DNA from: Callaeas wilsoni
Taxonomy: Eukaryota > Chordata > Aves > Passeriformes > Callaeidae
Assembly (NCBI GenBank): GCA_013398955.1
Contig: VWPU01012691.1
Coordinates: 186,001 to 250,000, forward strand
Length of the DNA: 64,000 nt
Reading direction: 5' to 3'
The position numbers and the translations under genes were made by a program. Numbering within the stretch: position 1 is the stretch's first letter; every line of letters starts with the position of its first letter. The notes under the pieces were generated by a model. That model was given only the letters and a program-made list of their open reading frames with translations, was not told where the DNA came from and did not search any database. This document shows positions 1 through 11,169 of this stretch, one piece after another.

Positions 1-2320
1 AAACAATCATTCAGGAAACAGAATATACTGTTCATTATGTTAATTTACTCCAAAGTATTTACACAGTGTTACTTGGCACTAAGAAATGAAATTCAGTCAG
101 TCCCATTCATACAAGGAGTATGGTAACATCATGTGAATGTTCAGTTTCACTTAGGGCAGGTATGGAAACAGAGTCATGTTTTAATCCTTTGTAACACAAA
201 AAATGCATTCAAAACCTTGCATGCCTGAAAATATGTGGCATTTTTTTTTTCCATGAAGCAGACCCATTTGGCCATTTGCTTACTATACACACAGCTGGCA
301 AATATTGTGGCTGTACTCTTTAAAGAGAGGCTCAGGGCTAGAAAATGGTACAAGGAGGAAGACAAGGCAAGTTAAAACTGAGGTGATTTGGCAAGGAGGA
401 GTGGAAACACTTTAGTGGTAGTGTTTTGCCCTCTGATTTTTAAATAATTTGTGTATGTCTTATCTGATTCTTATTGTGGGATAATCTTCTCTGCCCAATA
501 ACCACCATCCCCTGAGTTTCCTGCATGATTTATGGATAATTCAAATTTTCTTCTAAAACTACCACAGAAGGCATAAGCAAGGAAGAGCCCATTGTTGTTT
601 TAAACCCATTTGAAGCACCCAGGTCTCTCCCCTATGCAGTTACATGTCATGTAAAGGCTCAACAGTATGAGGGTGTAAAATATCCCTTGGATAAAGGGAC
701 TCCCATCAAAACAGGGGGTTTGCACAAGGGTGTTGGTACCAGAGGTTGCAGGTGGAATGTGGGAGTGACATGAGGGTCACCCAGAGTGAATAAATCCCAT
801 TGAAAGTTGGTTCCACCCAGTTGGTAAATGACAATAGGTTTACTCCAGACCTCACTTCCTTCTTCTTCTGGTACTCCCAGCAGTGGGACCTTCCAGATTT
901 TCAGGCTTCAAATTGTAGTTCTGTTTGCAGAAGGAGCCAGAGCATGGTGGAGGTGATGAGCATGTGATTCTCACCCTGACATGATGCTGGATCCCATTTC
1001 ACACTGCTACACCAGTGGTTTTGGCATCAGTGTTACCTTGGAAGAGCATCTGTGGCTGCTTGTCCTGCCCTATAGTACTTCAGTTTTTTAAAGAGATGCT
1101 CGATACTGGAGAAACATCCAAGTTCTAGGCAGGCTTTAAAAAAAAAAAAGATGGCAAAAAAGGCTTTTCTCCATCTCCCTTCTCCCCTCTCTCTGTCTGT
1201 TTCCAAGCACAAACTGAGCAGAACCCTAATTCCATTGAAATCAGCAGGAATCAATTGTACTCCAAATGACTGAACTAGGAATAAGTTCTTGGTGCATACA
1301 ACATTTTTTTCCTATTGTCCTTAGAATTTGGAGATAAGGAATAAAAATATTGAAATGTGGCATAATGCAGGGAAAAAAGAGGAGTCTCCCACTCAGCCAA
1401 ATAAAACAAATACTTGACTATCTAAACCACCCCTACCTAATAAGACTTTCTGAGCCTGTATCTGACTATTCTCTCTCTGTTTAGGAGAGATGGGAGAAGA
1501 GAAATGCATTTAACTGCATGGAGCTGCTGAATTTCCTAGAAATGAAGCAACAGTCTCAGCCCCAAAAGTTGCCAGCCTTTCAAAAAGTTTGGCCACCCCT
1601 GGATAGGAGAATGGCATTGCAGAAAGCCAAGGCACAGAAACTACCTAATGTGTGATTTCTCGGCCAAAACATTGATGAAATCTTCAAAATGCTGAAGGAA
1701 ATGACATAAGCATGAGCAACTCAGTTCTTATTTTCTTTAAAATTAGATTATTTGCACATATACTTGCTAATATACATGTGTGCATGTGTCTGGACACTTG
1801 TATAATTAACATTCGTAGACTTAAGCATTGATTCCTCACATAGTTTCAGTTATATTTCCCACTGAAATTCTTCCATTTAAAAAATCTTTCCTAGAACCCA
1901 AAGCAGAGAATGTTGGGATATCTCATCTCTTTAATGCCGTGTCAATTCTTGAACTTCTTGTTTTTATGGTAGGTTTTCTGGTGTGTCGTTTGTTGGGGTT
2001 TTTTTGGTTGGTTGGTTATTTTTTTTTAGTAGAACATTACCACTGAAGTTATTTTCAGAATATCATATGGATTTTTCATTGAAACATCTGTGTTAACTTT
2101 TATCATCCTTGCTCGGCTTTGTAATTTTGGAAACAGATATAAAGAATGAGCAACCCAGAGCACAGTAATATAGTGGGAAGCATCCTTCATAAGTCAATTG
2201 AGGAATTTAATAATCTCTTTAGAAATAAGCTCTGCAGCTATGAGAAAAATGTGTGGGTTAAAGGCCTTCCAATTAAGAAAGGTTTCTCTGTGGATTTATA
2301 GGCTGGTGGTTAGCTCTTCC
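1..2320. other. Unique non-coding sequence
   Basis: No gene is recognised here. Open frames are short (up to about 75 codons) and scattered over both strands, with no splice context and no similarity to a family I know. The sequence is AT-rich with runs of T or A of 8-11 bases, and lacks a clear CR1, LTR or tRNA signature. A stretch near 1210-1260 has phrases reminiscent of old amniote repeats (a sequence like CCATTGAAATCAGCAGGAA), but it is too short and diverged to annotate. Confidence 0.6.
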
Positions 2321-2327
2321 TGTTCGT

Positions 2328-2341
2328 GTTTCCATGGCAAC
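2328..2341. promoter_or_regulatory. Canonical RFX X-box motif
   Basis: The sequence is GTTTCCATGGCAAC, an inverted-repeat X-box matching the known RFX-family consensus with both half-sites and no spacer gap. RFX proteins (RFX1-8) bind such sites as dimers and often control ciliary and neuronal genes. Seen directly: a 14-base match. Inferred: binding. It lies in unique sequence with no CpG island or exon next to it, so it would be a distal site if used. Chance occurrence of a full X-box in 64 kb is low but not negligible. Confidence 0.5.
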
Positions 2342-2589
2342 TGTCAGGTAGATTTTCTGCTACTTGCTAGGAAGTTGGAAATGTTGAGTCTGGTTGAGCC
2401 TTTCAATTCACTGAAGCTTAAATGAAATTCTTTGCAAGGAACTGGCATTTAGCCTGGGTCATTTATTCATATCTAGAAGAGAAATCAATTATAGTAATCA
2501 GATGTGCAAATTTTTTTTAAAATTGGAATTATTTTGGGTAGACTTTTTTTTATTATTATTATTGTGCCACAATCTATTTTTAATGCTAG

Positions 2590-2780
2590 GGTAGGAAAGG
2601 TTTGAAATGCTGCAGCTGGCCTCTTTGCTGCTGATGGCTTATGGCTTTAATTACAGCCCAAGACACACACAGGCACGTCTCTCCCTGGTCTACTTTTACA
2701 AGCTATAATCACTCTTGGTGATATTCATGATACCAGCTCGAATCCTGTAGACTCATTAGAGTTGAGACACCTGTATTGTG
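2590..2780. other. Possible conserved non-coding element
   Basis: This unique segment combines an E-box-like core (CAGCTG), a TAATTA homeodomain core within GGCTTTAATTACAG, and a balanced, non-repetitive composition unlike the T-rich sequence just before it (a short TTA triplet run near 2550-2563). No ORF or splice structure is visible. The call rests on motif content and texture only, because conservation cannot be measured from a single sequence. Confidence 0.25.
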
Positions 2781-3324
2781 AGAAACATAGCTTACTGCCT
2801 TTTCTCCCTTCAATTTTCTTGTCTTGTTGATTTGTTTGAATTAGGCTTGAGGAAAGTAAATAATTTGTGTGGCTTTTATTCAAACTTTCTTGGTACATCG
2901 TGGTTTAATTCCACGTCAGAATCCCTGTGTGTTTGCACACTTCTCTGTGCTCCTTTTGTTTTCCACCCGGCACTGACTGTCGCTTGACAGCTCCATGCTT
3001 CAAAGTCAGATACATCAGGAGATGTGGGCTGTTCCTATAGTTTCAGCCTTTCTGTGGTGCACAATCCGTGCCACCTAACGAGCTCTGTCCTGCAGGCTTT
3101 ATGCGAATAACACCGTGTAGACGTCATTGACTTTTCTTGCAAGAATAAAGCCAGCAGGGCTTGGCCCAAAGATCGCAGATCATCTAAACTGAGGCAGGAT
3201 GGTCTTCTGGGCAGAGAGGTAGTTAAGAGCTTGGAAAACCTGAGGGCTTGCTGCCCCTCTCTTCCCCTGGCTTCCAGGGGAAGGGAGATTCGTTTAGTGG
3301 TGGATCCTAAACTCCATGAAGTCC

Positions 3325-3385
3325 TCTCACACCGGAGTTAATGGAGCTGTGACAATTTATGCCAGCTAAGAATCTGCTCCATTAC
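3325..3385 (+). repeat. Ancient amniote interspersed repeat fragment
   Basis: The phrases GGAGTTAATGGAGCTGTGAC and AATTTATGCCAGCTAAGAAT follow the well-known reptile/bird ancient repeat pattern in which 'tcaatggagctatgc' is followed by 'atttacaccagctgaggatc'. The copy is diverged by several substitutions, consistent with great age. I recognise the pattern but cannot name the catalogued family with certainty. No coding capacity. Confidence 0.5.
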
Positions 3386-3389
3386 CCAA

Positions 3390-4965
3390 GCTCACTCCAG
3401 CTGCATAATAGAAATAATAGCAGTGCCCTGCCTCAGAGAGCTGTGGTGAGGATAAATAGTTAGACGGGAAAGTGTTCTGATACTATGATAATGAAGACCA
3501 GAAAAAATACCTGCAATAGACAGAAATCAGCATAACTGATCTGACATTTACTTTTATTCTTCCAGTCCTTCTGCCACAGAGAGACAGTAATAGCTTGACA
3601 AAGAAAAAGTGATGCCTAGCCTCTATTTCTCCTGCTGCTTTGCTTTCCTTTCTTTACTTTCCTGCCTTTGTTGTTTCTTTCTTAGGATTTCACCTAACTT
3701 TCCCTAAAAGCTGTTAAGAACCAGTTAACAAATATTTCATTTCATTTTCATCCTCACTTTATCCCAGCCTATTTAATTTTGCTTCTTTTTTCTGCTACTC
3801 TTGTTATCTTCATTTCCATGGGTTAAGCCCAAAATCTGTGCACACAAGTCCAAAGAGATTTAGTTACCTTTAAATGAAACATTAGTTCCTCTGGCATTTA
3901 TAAAGCAACCAAAACCAAGTTTTGATGTTGCAAATTTTAGCTGTTGCTTTCAGGTCACCTAAGGAGAACTGATTTGGGTCCAAAGAGCCAGAATATCCTA
4001 TCCAAGATATTAAAGTTATGTTTAAACTGTAGATTTTGGATATATAGCTCAATTGGCTGCTAGAGGTTGTGTACAAGTCATGAATTTTCCAGTTTTCATG
4101 ACTGACCTTTTGTCTTAGGCAGACTTGGCACCCCAGGCAAATCTCACAGAACTTTGCTATATTTTTCAGTGTAAAGTGCCTTGAAGAATAATTCTTCCTA
4201 AGTTTTTTATGTAAGTATCTTCTTTCCCTTTGAGTCTGCGAAGAGCCATCCTGAGCTCTTCTATGCATTTCCAGAGAAGATTGCATCCCTTTGAGTACCA
4301 GTGTGAGTTTTTGGGTTGGTATCATGACCCATACACACACCTCCAGGAGCTAGATGGACTCACAGATGTTCAGGTGGGAGGAGAAGCCTCTCTAACATCC
4401 ACTGCACAAGGAAACGACTCCATTGCTCAATGTATGTCTGGTTCTTATGGCCAGGAAAATGTTTCGAGAAACCACTCGGACCTCCTGCACTGATTAGGGC
4501 TGTGCACATCACCAGCACATGGAGCTGAGCCTGGTTCATTAATCAGATTTTAAATTATCTTGTTCTTCAAGAGACCAAACTCATTTGTACCATAGATAGA
4601 TAAGAGAAAACACATACTCCCAGTGCCACCAGCACTGTACTACAAGTCTTCTCTGAGCTCTGTTCTTGTGCTCTGATTTATGATGTCAGTTTTAGCCAGA
4701 AGGAGAAGGGGTATCTGCGGGTTCAGAGACTGCCTTCATGGCAATACAGCTCTACCAAGCCCGGGTCTCCCAAGGCCCACACATTGCTTCTTTCCTCCAC
4801 AAGGCACACCTGGAATGGGCAGGATTGATCTTTCATCAACATTATTTAAAATTGTGATGTCAGCATTATTTTGGAAAGGTTTCTAAATGTCCTCTTGTGA
4901 TGTCAAAGAAGCAGAAGACTTTTTACTATGGTTGGGAAATTTCAATACATGGTGGATTATAATTC
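3390..4965. other. Unique non-coding sequence
   Basis: No element or gene is recognised. It contains one of the two longest open frames of the window (about 152 codons on the minus strand, 3882-4340), but its translation is compositionally unremarkable and has no domain I recognise. It has no Kozak-like start or exon boundaries, and an overlapping plus-strand frame is of similar quality. I regard it as a chance open frame. Confidence 0.55.
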
Positions 4966-4971
4966 CATAAG

Positions 4972-5309
4972 GCTTCCTCATGTGGGGAAGAGGAGGGTCA
5001 GGCACTAATCATTTCACTCTAGTGACCAGCGACAGGACCCGATGCAATGGCATGGAACTCTGTCAGGGGAGGTTTAGGTTGGATATTAGAAAGACATTCT
5101 TTTCCCAGAAGGTGTCTAGGCACTGGAACAGGCTTCCCAGGGCAGTGGCCACAGCACAAACCTGAGAGAGTTCAAGGAGTGTTTGGACAGTGCTCTCAGG
5201 GACACGGCGTGACTCTTGGGATTGTCCTGTGCAGGGGCAGGAGTTGGACTCAATGATCCTTTTGGGTCCATTCCAGCTCAGAATATTCTATGATTCCGTG
5301 ATTCTGTGA
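4972..5309 (+). mobile_element. CR1 LINE, 5'-truncated, 3' end
   Basis: A dead copy of the avian CR1 non-LTR retrotransposon. The upper part still translates to the conserved C-terminus of the CR1 reverse-transcriptase ORF (residues like [11 protein letters not shown] followed by HWNRLPRAV). This is followed by the short 3' UTR (GGTCC-ATTCCAGCTCAGAAT) and the terminal tandem ATTCTATGA / TTCCGTGA / TTCTGTGAA repeats. CR1 is normally about 4.5 kb and is almost always severely 5'-truncated, as here. The sequence resembles the CR1-J type copies abundant in passerines and is close to the copies at 15.0 kb and 60.3 kb. Confidence 0.93.
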
Positions 5310-6575
5310 AGGCCTAGATTATAAATTGGTTTTCCTCTGTATGCCTCTGCTGTGGCTACTCAAAAACTGGGTTCAGGCACACACAATAAAAGAAGCCAAG
5401 TGCCTACTTGACCTCAGCTTAGCACAGCACATGGGCAAGAAAAGGCTGTGGAGTAGTTGTTCTCCACCTCTCACTGCAGAGCACAGCTGACCCACAGCTG
5501 AACTGGCAAGCTGAGGGTGCCATTGGTGTGCTGGTAACTTCAGTCTTGCTAAATACCTTGCTCCAGTGCAACTAAGCAAGGAAATGGGAGGAACTGAGAC
5601 TGCAAAGGATAATGTGTTTAGTTAGGGTGGTTATGCACCAGCCTTTGCAGACATCTGTGCATAAAGTAATTTTTTTTAATCATCTCTATGAATACACGCT
5701 GAATATCCCATTGCAAAGCAGTCCTGTGTGTAAGCTGTAAGTGTCAAAATGGCAAAGAGCTGGAAGGCGCCGGTGCTTGTTACACAAAACCCGAAGCAGT
5801 ACATTCCTTCACTGCTGTATATAGGCACATCTGTTTTAAATGTAAAGGCTGCTGTTTCAGGTGACCTTATATACTCCCAAGCATTAGAGTATGTTAGCAA
5901 GTGTGTTTTGGAAAGGTTAAAAAATATGTAGTCTCTTTTTTCAGGAGCTATTAGTTGGATACAAGCTGAGTTTTCCAGCCACACGGTGTTATTGTAGGAA
6001 ATATGAGGATCACTTCAAATTCAGTAATGGCTTGTTCTTCCTGGCACTAAAAAATTGTGGCATCTAATTAATGACTATACTTCTCCATCACGATCCCAAT
6101 ACAGATTCAAATTTACATTTGTGCAGGCACTCACAGGATTATCTATATACAATTACTTGGTGGTTGTTGCTGAAAGGCAAGAAAGTTTTACCAAGTCACT
6201 CTCTTTCCTTCTTAGCAAAACAGCAGAATGAGGAATTGAAAACCAGTTTTTCTTTAGTGCTTGGATTACTTCTCTTAGGAACGAGGAGTGCCATCAAAAG
6301 ACAGGACCTCTTTGGGCATTTCTGCCCAAGGTTTTGCCAAACTGCTGGGGAGGGCCTTAAACTGGGGATGGGAGGGATGGTCAAAAACTTTCATTTTGGC
6401 TGAAATTAATGAGATAAACCCTGTCAAAAGGGGACGCCTTGAGTGCCTGTACACAGCATAAAGCAACCAGGGAAAGAGTCAGGAGGAACCAGGCTGTAGA
6501 TGTGGCTACAAGCACTGCTGGAGTAATTGGGACATGGTGGGACTGGAGCCCTCCCTGCTTCCCTCACACCCAGTT
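5310..6575. other. Unique non-coding sequence
   Basis: Nothing beyond short overlapping open frames on both strands. No LINE, LTR, tRNA or splice-defined exon is recognised between the two CR1 copies. Confidence 0.55.
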
Positions 6576-6576
6576 T

Positions 6577-6705
6577 GAATCATAGAACCATTTAGTTGGA
6601 AAAGACCTCTAAGATCATCAAGTCCAACCATTAGCCAAACACTGCCGGATCCAGCACTAAACCACAGCCCTAAGCACCACTTCGACACATTTTTTGAACA
6701 CTTGA
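6577..6705 (-). mobile_element. CR1 LINE 3' fragment, antisense
   Basis: Begins with the reverse complement of the CR1 terminal repeat (AATCATAGAACCATTTAGTT) and continues into the typical antisense 3' UTR (GGAAAAGACCTCTAAGATCA, then TCAAGTCCAACCATTAGCC). Homology fades near 6700. The subtype differs from the 5.0 kb copy: it carries 'GACCTCTAAGATCATCAAGTCC', as in the copy at 25.2 kb. Only the 3' non-coding tail survives. Confidence 0.88.
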
Positions 6706-6709
6706 TTTC

Positions 6710-8310
6710 ATGATCTGTGACCTGAGTGCAGTTGTTCAGTATTCGCATTCCTGTGGAAGTCTTTCATCCATGCCTGATCTCTTGATTCAGCTCACAGTCT
6801 TTCCTTTTTCAATTATTCTTTCTCAATTGATCACCATTGTTTCTTTCCAGAACAATAACTTTTACTACAACTGCCTTTCAATTCTCCTACTTGCAGTGGT
6901 ATAGCAACTTCATGGAGACCAATGCAATGATCCAAATTTGCATTTGCTGTCACTGCTGGTTCAAGACTCTTACAGCATGAAGATTTCTAAAGATGGTTGT
7001 GGGGAGAGACGAAGTTTGAGATACATTTCATATTCCCTATATTGTTATACTCACCTTTCCAACTCAGAGAACAGCTCTTGAGTTTGTGACTGTCATTTAA
7101 ATTCTCTGAGTAACTACACTGAAGAGCTATTTTTTTTTTCTTATTTCTGGATAAAGGACCAGCCTGCTCTGTTTCCAACTCTCCTACTTTACACCAGCAG
7201 AAACAGGCCAACGTCATGTAAGCCCCGATCTGAGGCAGAACAAAAAGGTACAGATCATCCAAATTGCCCAATACCTTATCTTATACTCTTTTAAATATTA
7301 GCAAAAGCATATCATCAAGAAGACCTTTACATTGCATAATTTAAATCTGAGACACAAATTTATCTGAAAATGTTTCAGGCACTACTGATTGTTCTTATTA
7401 TTAAAAAAAAAAAAATGGAAAAAGCTGGTCTTAATTGTTGCTATGGTAACTAACACATCTGCCAGGATATGTTGCAGTGGGAAAAGAGTGTGAATTCGGT
7501 GAACATTTCCTGTTGTCTTTCCATGGAAAGACTTAGAGCAGGGCTCCTTAGTGGCAACTTTACAAACTCAGCTAGAAGGCACTGCGAAATTGAAAGGCAA
7601 GCACTGTGAAATGAACAGAAAGCAGCACTCTGGTTTAAATAAATAAGCAGAAAGAGCAGGATTGGCCAGGAAGACTCATTGCCTTGGTAAAAAAAAACAA
7701 AGAATTTTTTTTGGTAGAGTTTAAAACGTTATTGGGCACTTTATAGAGATGGCAACATGCTCACTTGGTAAGAATTCAAAACGTGTATTTTCAACAGACT
7801 CAACAAAATTACCCTTTAGGGTTCAGGCCAGCTCATTAGTATAGAAGGAAGGAGGGCAGCAAAGGAAGGAGGTCAGGTTCTGTAGAGTTCCCACCATCTG
7901 AACGTGGCCTTACAGGGGGTGGGTGAGAAATGCTTTTCTGGAGGTTTGCTTACTCCACATTCTACAGCATAAAAAAATAAACAGAGTATTTCCCAACCTT
8001 CATGTCTCAGCATCAAAAAAGCTGACCTGCACCTTCTTTCTTGCCTTTCCCGTTACCCATATTTTTGTGTTTCATTGTGAAAGAATTTGATGCACTTCTC
8101 CTCTATTTATAGCTCAAACAATCCAGCCACAAGGCAGGTGGTTTCATTGAAAGACAAACAAACTTCTAACAAAACCCCACTGATTCGTAAATGACCAACT
8201 CTGCTGACACTGCAGGCTGCAGGGGACTTAAACTACCCTGGGAAGTTGGCCATTTACTGTAGCACAGAGTAAGAGCCCCTGTGGTTTCCTTGGCCAGGAA
8301 ACAGCTGGTG
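6710..8310. other. Unique non-coding sequence
   Basis: AT-rich sequence with an A13 run near 7403-7415 and the X-box listed separately. No gene or transposon is recognised. Confidence 0.55.
7437..7450. promoter_or_regulatory. RFX X-box motif
   Basis: The sequence is GTTGCTATGGTAAC, a near-palindromic X-box with two good RFX half-sites (GTTGC and GGTAAC). It is the second full X-box in the first 7.5 kb. A partial third relative, GTTGCTATGGTAGT, lies near 61547. Motif identity is direct observation; occupancy is inference. Confidence 0.5.
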
Positions 8311-8312
8311 GG

Positions 8313-8403
8313 GTTTTGTTTTGTTTTGTTTTGTTTTGTTTTGTTTTGTTTTGTTTTGTTTTGTTTTGTTTTGTTTTGTTTTGTTTTGTTTTGTTTTGTT
8401 TTG

Positions 8404-8434
<31 letters not shown>

Positions 8435-8472
8435 TGTTTTTTTTTTTTTCTTTTTTTTCTCTTTTTCTCTTT
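8313..8472. repeat. (TTTTG)n microsatellite with T-rich tail
   Basis: About 23 perfect tandem copies of the pentamer TTTTG run from 8314 to 8428, then decay into a TTTTTTTG and T-rich CTTTTTT tract to about 8472. The pure array suggests recent slippage and probable length polymorphism. It produces long artefactual open frames in all three plus-strand frames (Phe/Cys/Val-rich) and one minus-strand frame (Lys/Asn/Thr/Gln-rich); none is a gene. Confidence 0.97.
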
Positions 8473-8479
8473 CATTTCT

Positions 8480-9960
8480 TTCCTTACCAAAAAAAAATCA
8501 ATTTCTGTATTGTTTTATAAAAGGATCAAAATTTAGGATTTTGTTGCTGTTTTAATGCAATATATAAAACAGCATGACTTCCATTCTGTCCTTTGTCTGA
8601 CACACTTATTGATTTCAAATTGTTTTAGGGCAGATTGTTAGCATCTTTCCTCCTTTTAAAATGTACTTCTGAATGTAATGGTTTATTCTCTCGTGTTCAG
8701 GACTTTCGACCTTTGCACTGGGATTTCTTGTCTTGATCTTGTTCTTGTTGATGCCTATCTCTCCCTGAATTAAAGCAAGTTTCTATTCCATTGGCACTTT
8801 TATTCCATACAAAAGAGGCAGTGAGAGATACGATTTTGCGCTCTGCCTCCTTTCAAACTCAGTGGACTTCTGCGTGACAAACAAAATTGTTTCTCTAATA
8901 TTTCAAAGGTAAAACACACCTTTGTCAAACACAGCAGCTGTATTTTGTTTAGAGTCTTCTTTTATGGAAATGTCCTAATATCGATGAAATGTAGACTCTG
9001 CATCCCTTAGAGAAACCAAGGAGAAGAGAGATCTGCATGCATATGCAGCTTTTCTAAGCATCAAGAGTGCTCTGAAGGCAGATATGTGCATTATCTTGAC
9101 ACTTCCACACTCCCTGAGTGGGTTCCCTTCCCTTTTCAGACCCACACAAATTAATCAGAGTTGTTTGAACTGAAGATACGATTGATTCAGCCAGCAAAAA
9201 CTTCTTGCACCCGCTTCCTCCACTTGAGTTTCCTTCATTGCAGAGATGACTCAGGTTGCTGCATTGTCAAGAGAAAAGTGTCCTTCTTGCACTCTTTGAC
9301 AGAAGGTAAAGAAAAGGAAATAAAATGAAGGACTATACAGCAAGTTTGGGCAAGCAAAGACCAGGCATTTTTAGGGCAGAGAGTTACACCTGCCAGTGAG
9401 TTCAGCTAAATCAGCAACCTGCTGCTCTCTGCCTCCTCCTCCCGGGCCGTATGGACATGGTTAAGTAACTTTGTCCTGGGAGCAACTTCTGGCCCTCACC
9501 CCAGTGTCCCACAGCCACATGCACCCCGTGCCAAGCCTCCCCACCTCCACAGCCTTCTTCGTCTGCCTGTCATTCTGGGGAAAGTGTGGCATATTTGTGG
9601 CCTTAAGATTAATTATTCATTCCTTTGCGCAAGGTTTGAGATGTTTAGGGTGTTTTCTGTTCTGAACACGTGAAATAAGGAAACAAACGTGTGACAGTGC
9701 AGCAGAGAGTGTTGTGGTACGAGCTGTAAGCTTTGAACTTGCCCAAGAGCCATGAGGGATGTATAAACTCGCTGAAGCACTGAGGAAGGAATGTGCAGGG
9801 AGAGGATGAAACAAGGTATGATTTCATCGATATTTCTTACATGGCATGATCTTTAGAAAGACTTATCATCTGAATTGTGTCCTGGTGTCACCTAACAAGG
9901 AGGCCTCTGGTTCCTGTCAAAGTGGGGGACATGAATGGATCTGATCAGGTGAAGATTTTC
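8480..9960. other. Unique non-coding sequence
   Basis: No gene or repeat is recognised. One perfect AP-1 heptamer (TGACTCA) lies near 9248, next to GTTGCTGCATTGTC, which contains a C/EBP-like half-site. This is weak evidence for a regulatory element. Confidence 0.5.
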
Positions 9961-9963
9961 ACT

Positions 9964-10121
9964 TAGGGTGACCAGAGAGGTTGTGAAATCTCCATCCTTG
10001 GGGACATTTCAAAAGAATCTAGATGTTTTCCCAGGCAACAGTCTTGGTGACCCTGCTTGAACTACAGGAGGGAACCAGACATCCTGCAGAAGTCCCTTCC
10101 ACCCAATCCTATGAATGGATG
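9964..10121 (+). mobile_element. Old CR1 LINE 3' fragment
   Basis: A diverged CR1 tail. The phrases AGAGAGGTTGTGAAATCTCC, TCCTTGGGGACATTTCAAAA and AGAAGTCCCTTCCACCCAAT match the CR1 3' region in order, ending in a decayed terminal repeat (ATCCTATGAATGGATG). The many substitutions mark it as older than the copies at 5.0 and 15.0 kb. Confidence 0.82.
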
Positions 10122-10124
10122 CAG

Positions 10125-11090
10125 AATGCTTGGGGGAGGGAAATGTGGGCATAAAATTGCTCTGCCAAGCTTTGCATACTTTTTGTTTTGTCATCCTGTT
10201 GAATAGTTTTTCAGGAGAAAAGATATTAAAAAACAAAGGTGAAGATGAGACCTCGCCTGAAAATAGTCTTTTTAGTGGATTTTTGATGTGCTACTTTTTA
10301 ACGAAGACACATCTCAGACAAAAAGTGTAATTTTTGCACCTTCTTTGACTGTGTGGGAGAACTGCTGAAATCCATCTCTGGACCTAGACATATTATAGTT
10401 CGCTTTATTTAGCAGAATTCTTTTAAAAGAGGAAGGGAACTGGTAAAAATACCTAATTTGAATATTTTCCTTTTTCTAGTTTTTAAAAAATTCTGAAGTG
10501 TTTGAGTTTTGCTAAAAATGGGTGATACAAATTAGAATTTTTAAATTAAAAATTTGGCATTTAATTCTAAGCGAAATAATTTTAGCACATTTTCCTTCTT
10601 ACAAAACTAAAAATCAAAGCAAGAACAACAACAAAGAAAACCCCAAATTTAAAAAATCTGTTAGATAAGAGTGTCATTTACACTTGCTTAAGTTTTTGGC
10701 CAAGTTATCAATTCTCCTACTCTACATCTTTTCCTTCAGTTGACTCCAAAGTGTGTCAGCTGGTTTGTTTTATATTCCTTTTAAACTATACATTTGTTTT
10801 AAAAAGCAAAAATAACAGGACAGACTGAGAGGGGGGAATTGTCTTTAAATTACTTCGTTTCGTATTTAACATCCCACTGTGTGTGACAGAACCACAGAAA
10901 CCAGCAATGTCAAAGATATTAGATCATCCAGTCTTTCTTTTTTAAAATGCAGAATTCTATTTGCTTTGATATCAAATCAAAAGAAACCAAAATGGAACTG
11001 TATGTAAAAAATTAAGGCAAATGTTCCTGGCCTTCGAATACGAGTTACTTTACTACTTTATATTTCATGTCTCTAAGGGAGGATCTTCTT
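10125..11090. other. Unique AT-rich non-coding sequence
   Basis: Strongly AT-rich, with A/T tracts and no recognisable transposon or exon. Confidence 0.55.
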
Positions 11091-11093
11091 AAA

Positions 11094-11158
11094 ATACAAA
11101 TGGGAGTTGGGTGCCTGAGTCGATGGAAAATTGGACACCTGACTCCCATTTGTGCCTT
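11094..11158. repeat. Ancient palindromic repeat (hairpin, MITE-like)
   Basis: Two inverted arms, ACAAATGGGAGTTGGGTGCC (left) and the reverse complement of CACAAATGGGAGTCAGGTGT (right), flank a short centre with GAGTCGATGGAAAATTGG. The arms pair over about 20 bases with roughly three mismatches. The 'aatgggagttgggtgcc' phrase is a recognisable old archosaur/turtle repeat that occurs as an inverted pair. It is a fossil interspersed element, not a terminator or an RNA gene that I can support. Confidence 0.65.
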
Positions 11159-11169
11159 TGAAAATCTTC

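Noticed and set aside
3882..4340. Minus-strand open frame of about 152 codons
   Set aside because: The longest frame in the window, but it has no recognisable domain, no splice or start context, and overlaps an equally open plus-strand frame. Such lengths occur by chance in 64 kb of vertebrate DNA.
4980..5256. Plus-strand frames with RFRLDIRK...HWNRLPRAV residues as a possible gene
   Set aside because: This is the C-terminal remnant of the CR1 reverse transcriptase ORF in a truncated dead LINE, not a host gene.
8254..8555. Several open frames rich in Phe/Cys/Val or Lys/Asn/Thr/Gln
   Set aside because: They are translations of the TTTTG microsatellite in different frames.
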